DNA of 64,000 nucleotides from Vibrio gallicus (GTDB lineage Bacteria; Pseudomonadota; Gammaproteobacteria; Enterobacterales; Vibrionaceae). The stretch lies in contig NZ_AP024872.1 of the NCBI RefSeq assembly GCF_024346875.1, positions 744,001 through 808,000 on the forward strand, given 5' to 3'. Below, one piece after another: positions 63,385 to 64,000 of this stretch. A model generated the notes under the pieces. It was given only the letters and a program-made list of their open reading frames with translations, did not search any database and was not told the origin of the DNA. The position numbers were made by a program, and so were the translations under genes. Every line of letters begins with the position of its first letter. The first letter of the stretch is position 1.

Positions 63385-63422
63385 AAAAAGCGCAGCATAT
63401 CTCAGATATGCTGCGCTTTTTA
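63385..63422. terminator. Terminator after the efflux pair
   Basis: AAAAGCGCAGCATAT and ATATGCTGCGCTTTT form a perfect stem; A- and T-runs flank it, so it works on both strands. Confidence 0.9.
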
Positions 63423-63446
63423 TTCGAATCTTTACCGCCTTGGCGG

Positions 63447-63761
63447 TTATCCCAGTCGCGTATTATTTAATGCGTAATTACAAATACGATAAAAATAGAA
63501 GAAATAACCGATACCAAAGGTCAATATAGTGATGAAAAACCACAGAATCACATGGCCTAGATTACCAAACAGGTCAATATCACACACCATTTTTTGCTCT
63601 GTACCATCGGCATTCACCACATAAGTACGATTAATCACAAACTTTGCAAATGAATAAGGGAAAAATAACAGCGCAATCCCAAAGGTAATAATGGTCGCAA
63701 AAATCCACAAAATCATGTGCCCTAAAATATCCATCACTGCTATATCGGCTCGTAACTTCAT
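63447..63761 (-). CDS. Small membrane protein with two similar halves
   Basis: 104 residues from the second of two ATG codons (63761), five bases after AGAGG. Two related halves each have GHMILWIFATIITFGIALLF or GHVILWFFITILTFGIGYFF, so it is an internal duplication with two membrane helices. It resembles DUF6693-type proteins as far as I recall. Function unknown. Confidence 0.68.
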   Translation of the reverse strand: MKLRADIAVMDILGHMILWIFATIITFGIALLFFPYSFAKFVINRTYVVNADGTEQKMVCDIDLFGNLGHVILWFFITILTFGIGYFFYFYRICNYALNNTRLG

Positions 63762-63800
63762 CATCGCCTCTTAAAAATAAAATCAAATAAGTTCAATACG

Positions 63801-64000
63801 TTAGTTAGCATCTAATAATTCTGCCCACAACCGCTGATTAGGGTCTTGTGACTGAACCCACTTAGCATCTACACGTGCATTCAAATACACCTGCAGTCCA
63901 TCAAATGCTTGAAACGCAGCAATGCCACCTAGATGTTGGTGTTGCTCAAAAAACGCATCTTCGCTCTGTTCAAGTTTGGTTAGGTTATCAATTCCGCGCG
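63801..64000 (-). CDS. C-terminal end of an unidentified protein, truncated by the window
   Basis: The last 66 codons of a minus-strand gene with TAA at 63801-63803. The visible end reads GGIAAFQAFDGLQVYLNARV and QSQDPNQRLWAELLDAN. The frame is open to the window edge. I do not recognise the family. Confidence 0.65.
   Translation of the reverse strand, partial: RGIDNLTKLEQSEDAFFEQHQHLGGIAAFQAFDGLQVYLNARVDAKWVQSQDPNQRLWAELLDAN

Overview
The window reads as a Vibrionaceae chromosome (Vibrio or a close relative). The evidence is a nap operon followed by a tiny one-helix protein known beside nap in vibrios, a hutWXZ / tonB1-exbB1-exbD1-hutBCD haem block laid out as in Vibrio cholerae, a ttrSR-ttrBCA tetrathionate cluster, and helD/yccS/yccT/mgsA neighbours as in enteric bacteria. 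No rRNA or tRNA gene was seen. The ends cut napF on the left and an unidentified minus-strand gene on the right.

Layout. 1-4434: periplasmic nitrate reductase operon (napF', D, A, B, C and a 45-aa membrane protein); an ISL3-type insertion sequence (4493-5783) sits in the T-run of its terminator. 6045-9992: small membrane protein, BamA-like outer membrane protein, DUF4136 lipoprotein and an ABC exporter. 10105-19486: haem uptake and use, with receptor and hutZ/X/W leftward and tonB-exbB-exbD-hutB-C-D rightward from a Fur-type control region. 19483-23255: SBF-like transporter, XRE regulator, VOC protein, a 61-aa protein with a hairpin at its ribosome binding site, and an M42 aminopeptidase.

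23585-36848: a 13.26-kb AT-rich integrated element with a large serine integrase. By my reading it splits an IclR-family gene: joining the two flanks at a shared AGG restores an in-frame N-terminus. It encodes tail proteins (tape measure, Dit-like) but no recognisable capsid, portal or terminase. It also has a protein with two J-domains, ribbon-helix-helix proteins, and 2.2 kb without open frames. That gap begins with a near-consensus promoter pointing against all the element's genes and ends with 108-bp repeats whose differences preserve RNA pairing on the same strand. A second att-like sequence next to the integrase suggests a second element (about 1 kb) in tandem.

36850-43125: remainder of the IclR gene, SDR oxidoreductase, periplasmic ClpP-like protein, LysR regulator, queC and clcA. 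43126-50672: tetrathionate respiration. 50796-59780: mgsA, a glutaredoxin, a reduced yhf cluster (yhfZ, yhfY and a php::yhfW gene fusion), helD, yccS and yccT/csgI. 59831-64000: TetR regulator with two operator-like repeats, an EmrAB-type efflux pair, a small membrane protein and a truncated gene.

Together nap and ttr give two anaerobic electron-accepting systems, and the haem block supplies iron. The accessory element and the yhf remnant are the parts that look recently acquired or rearranged.
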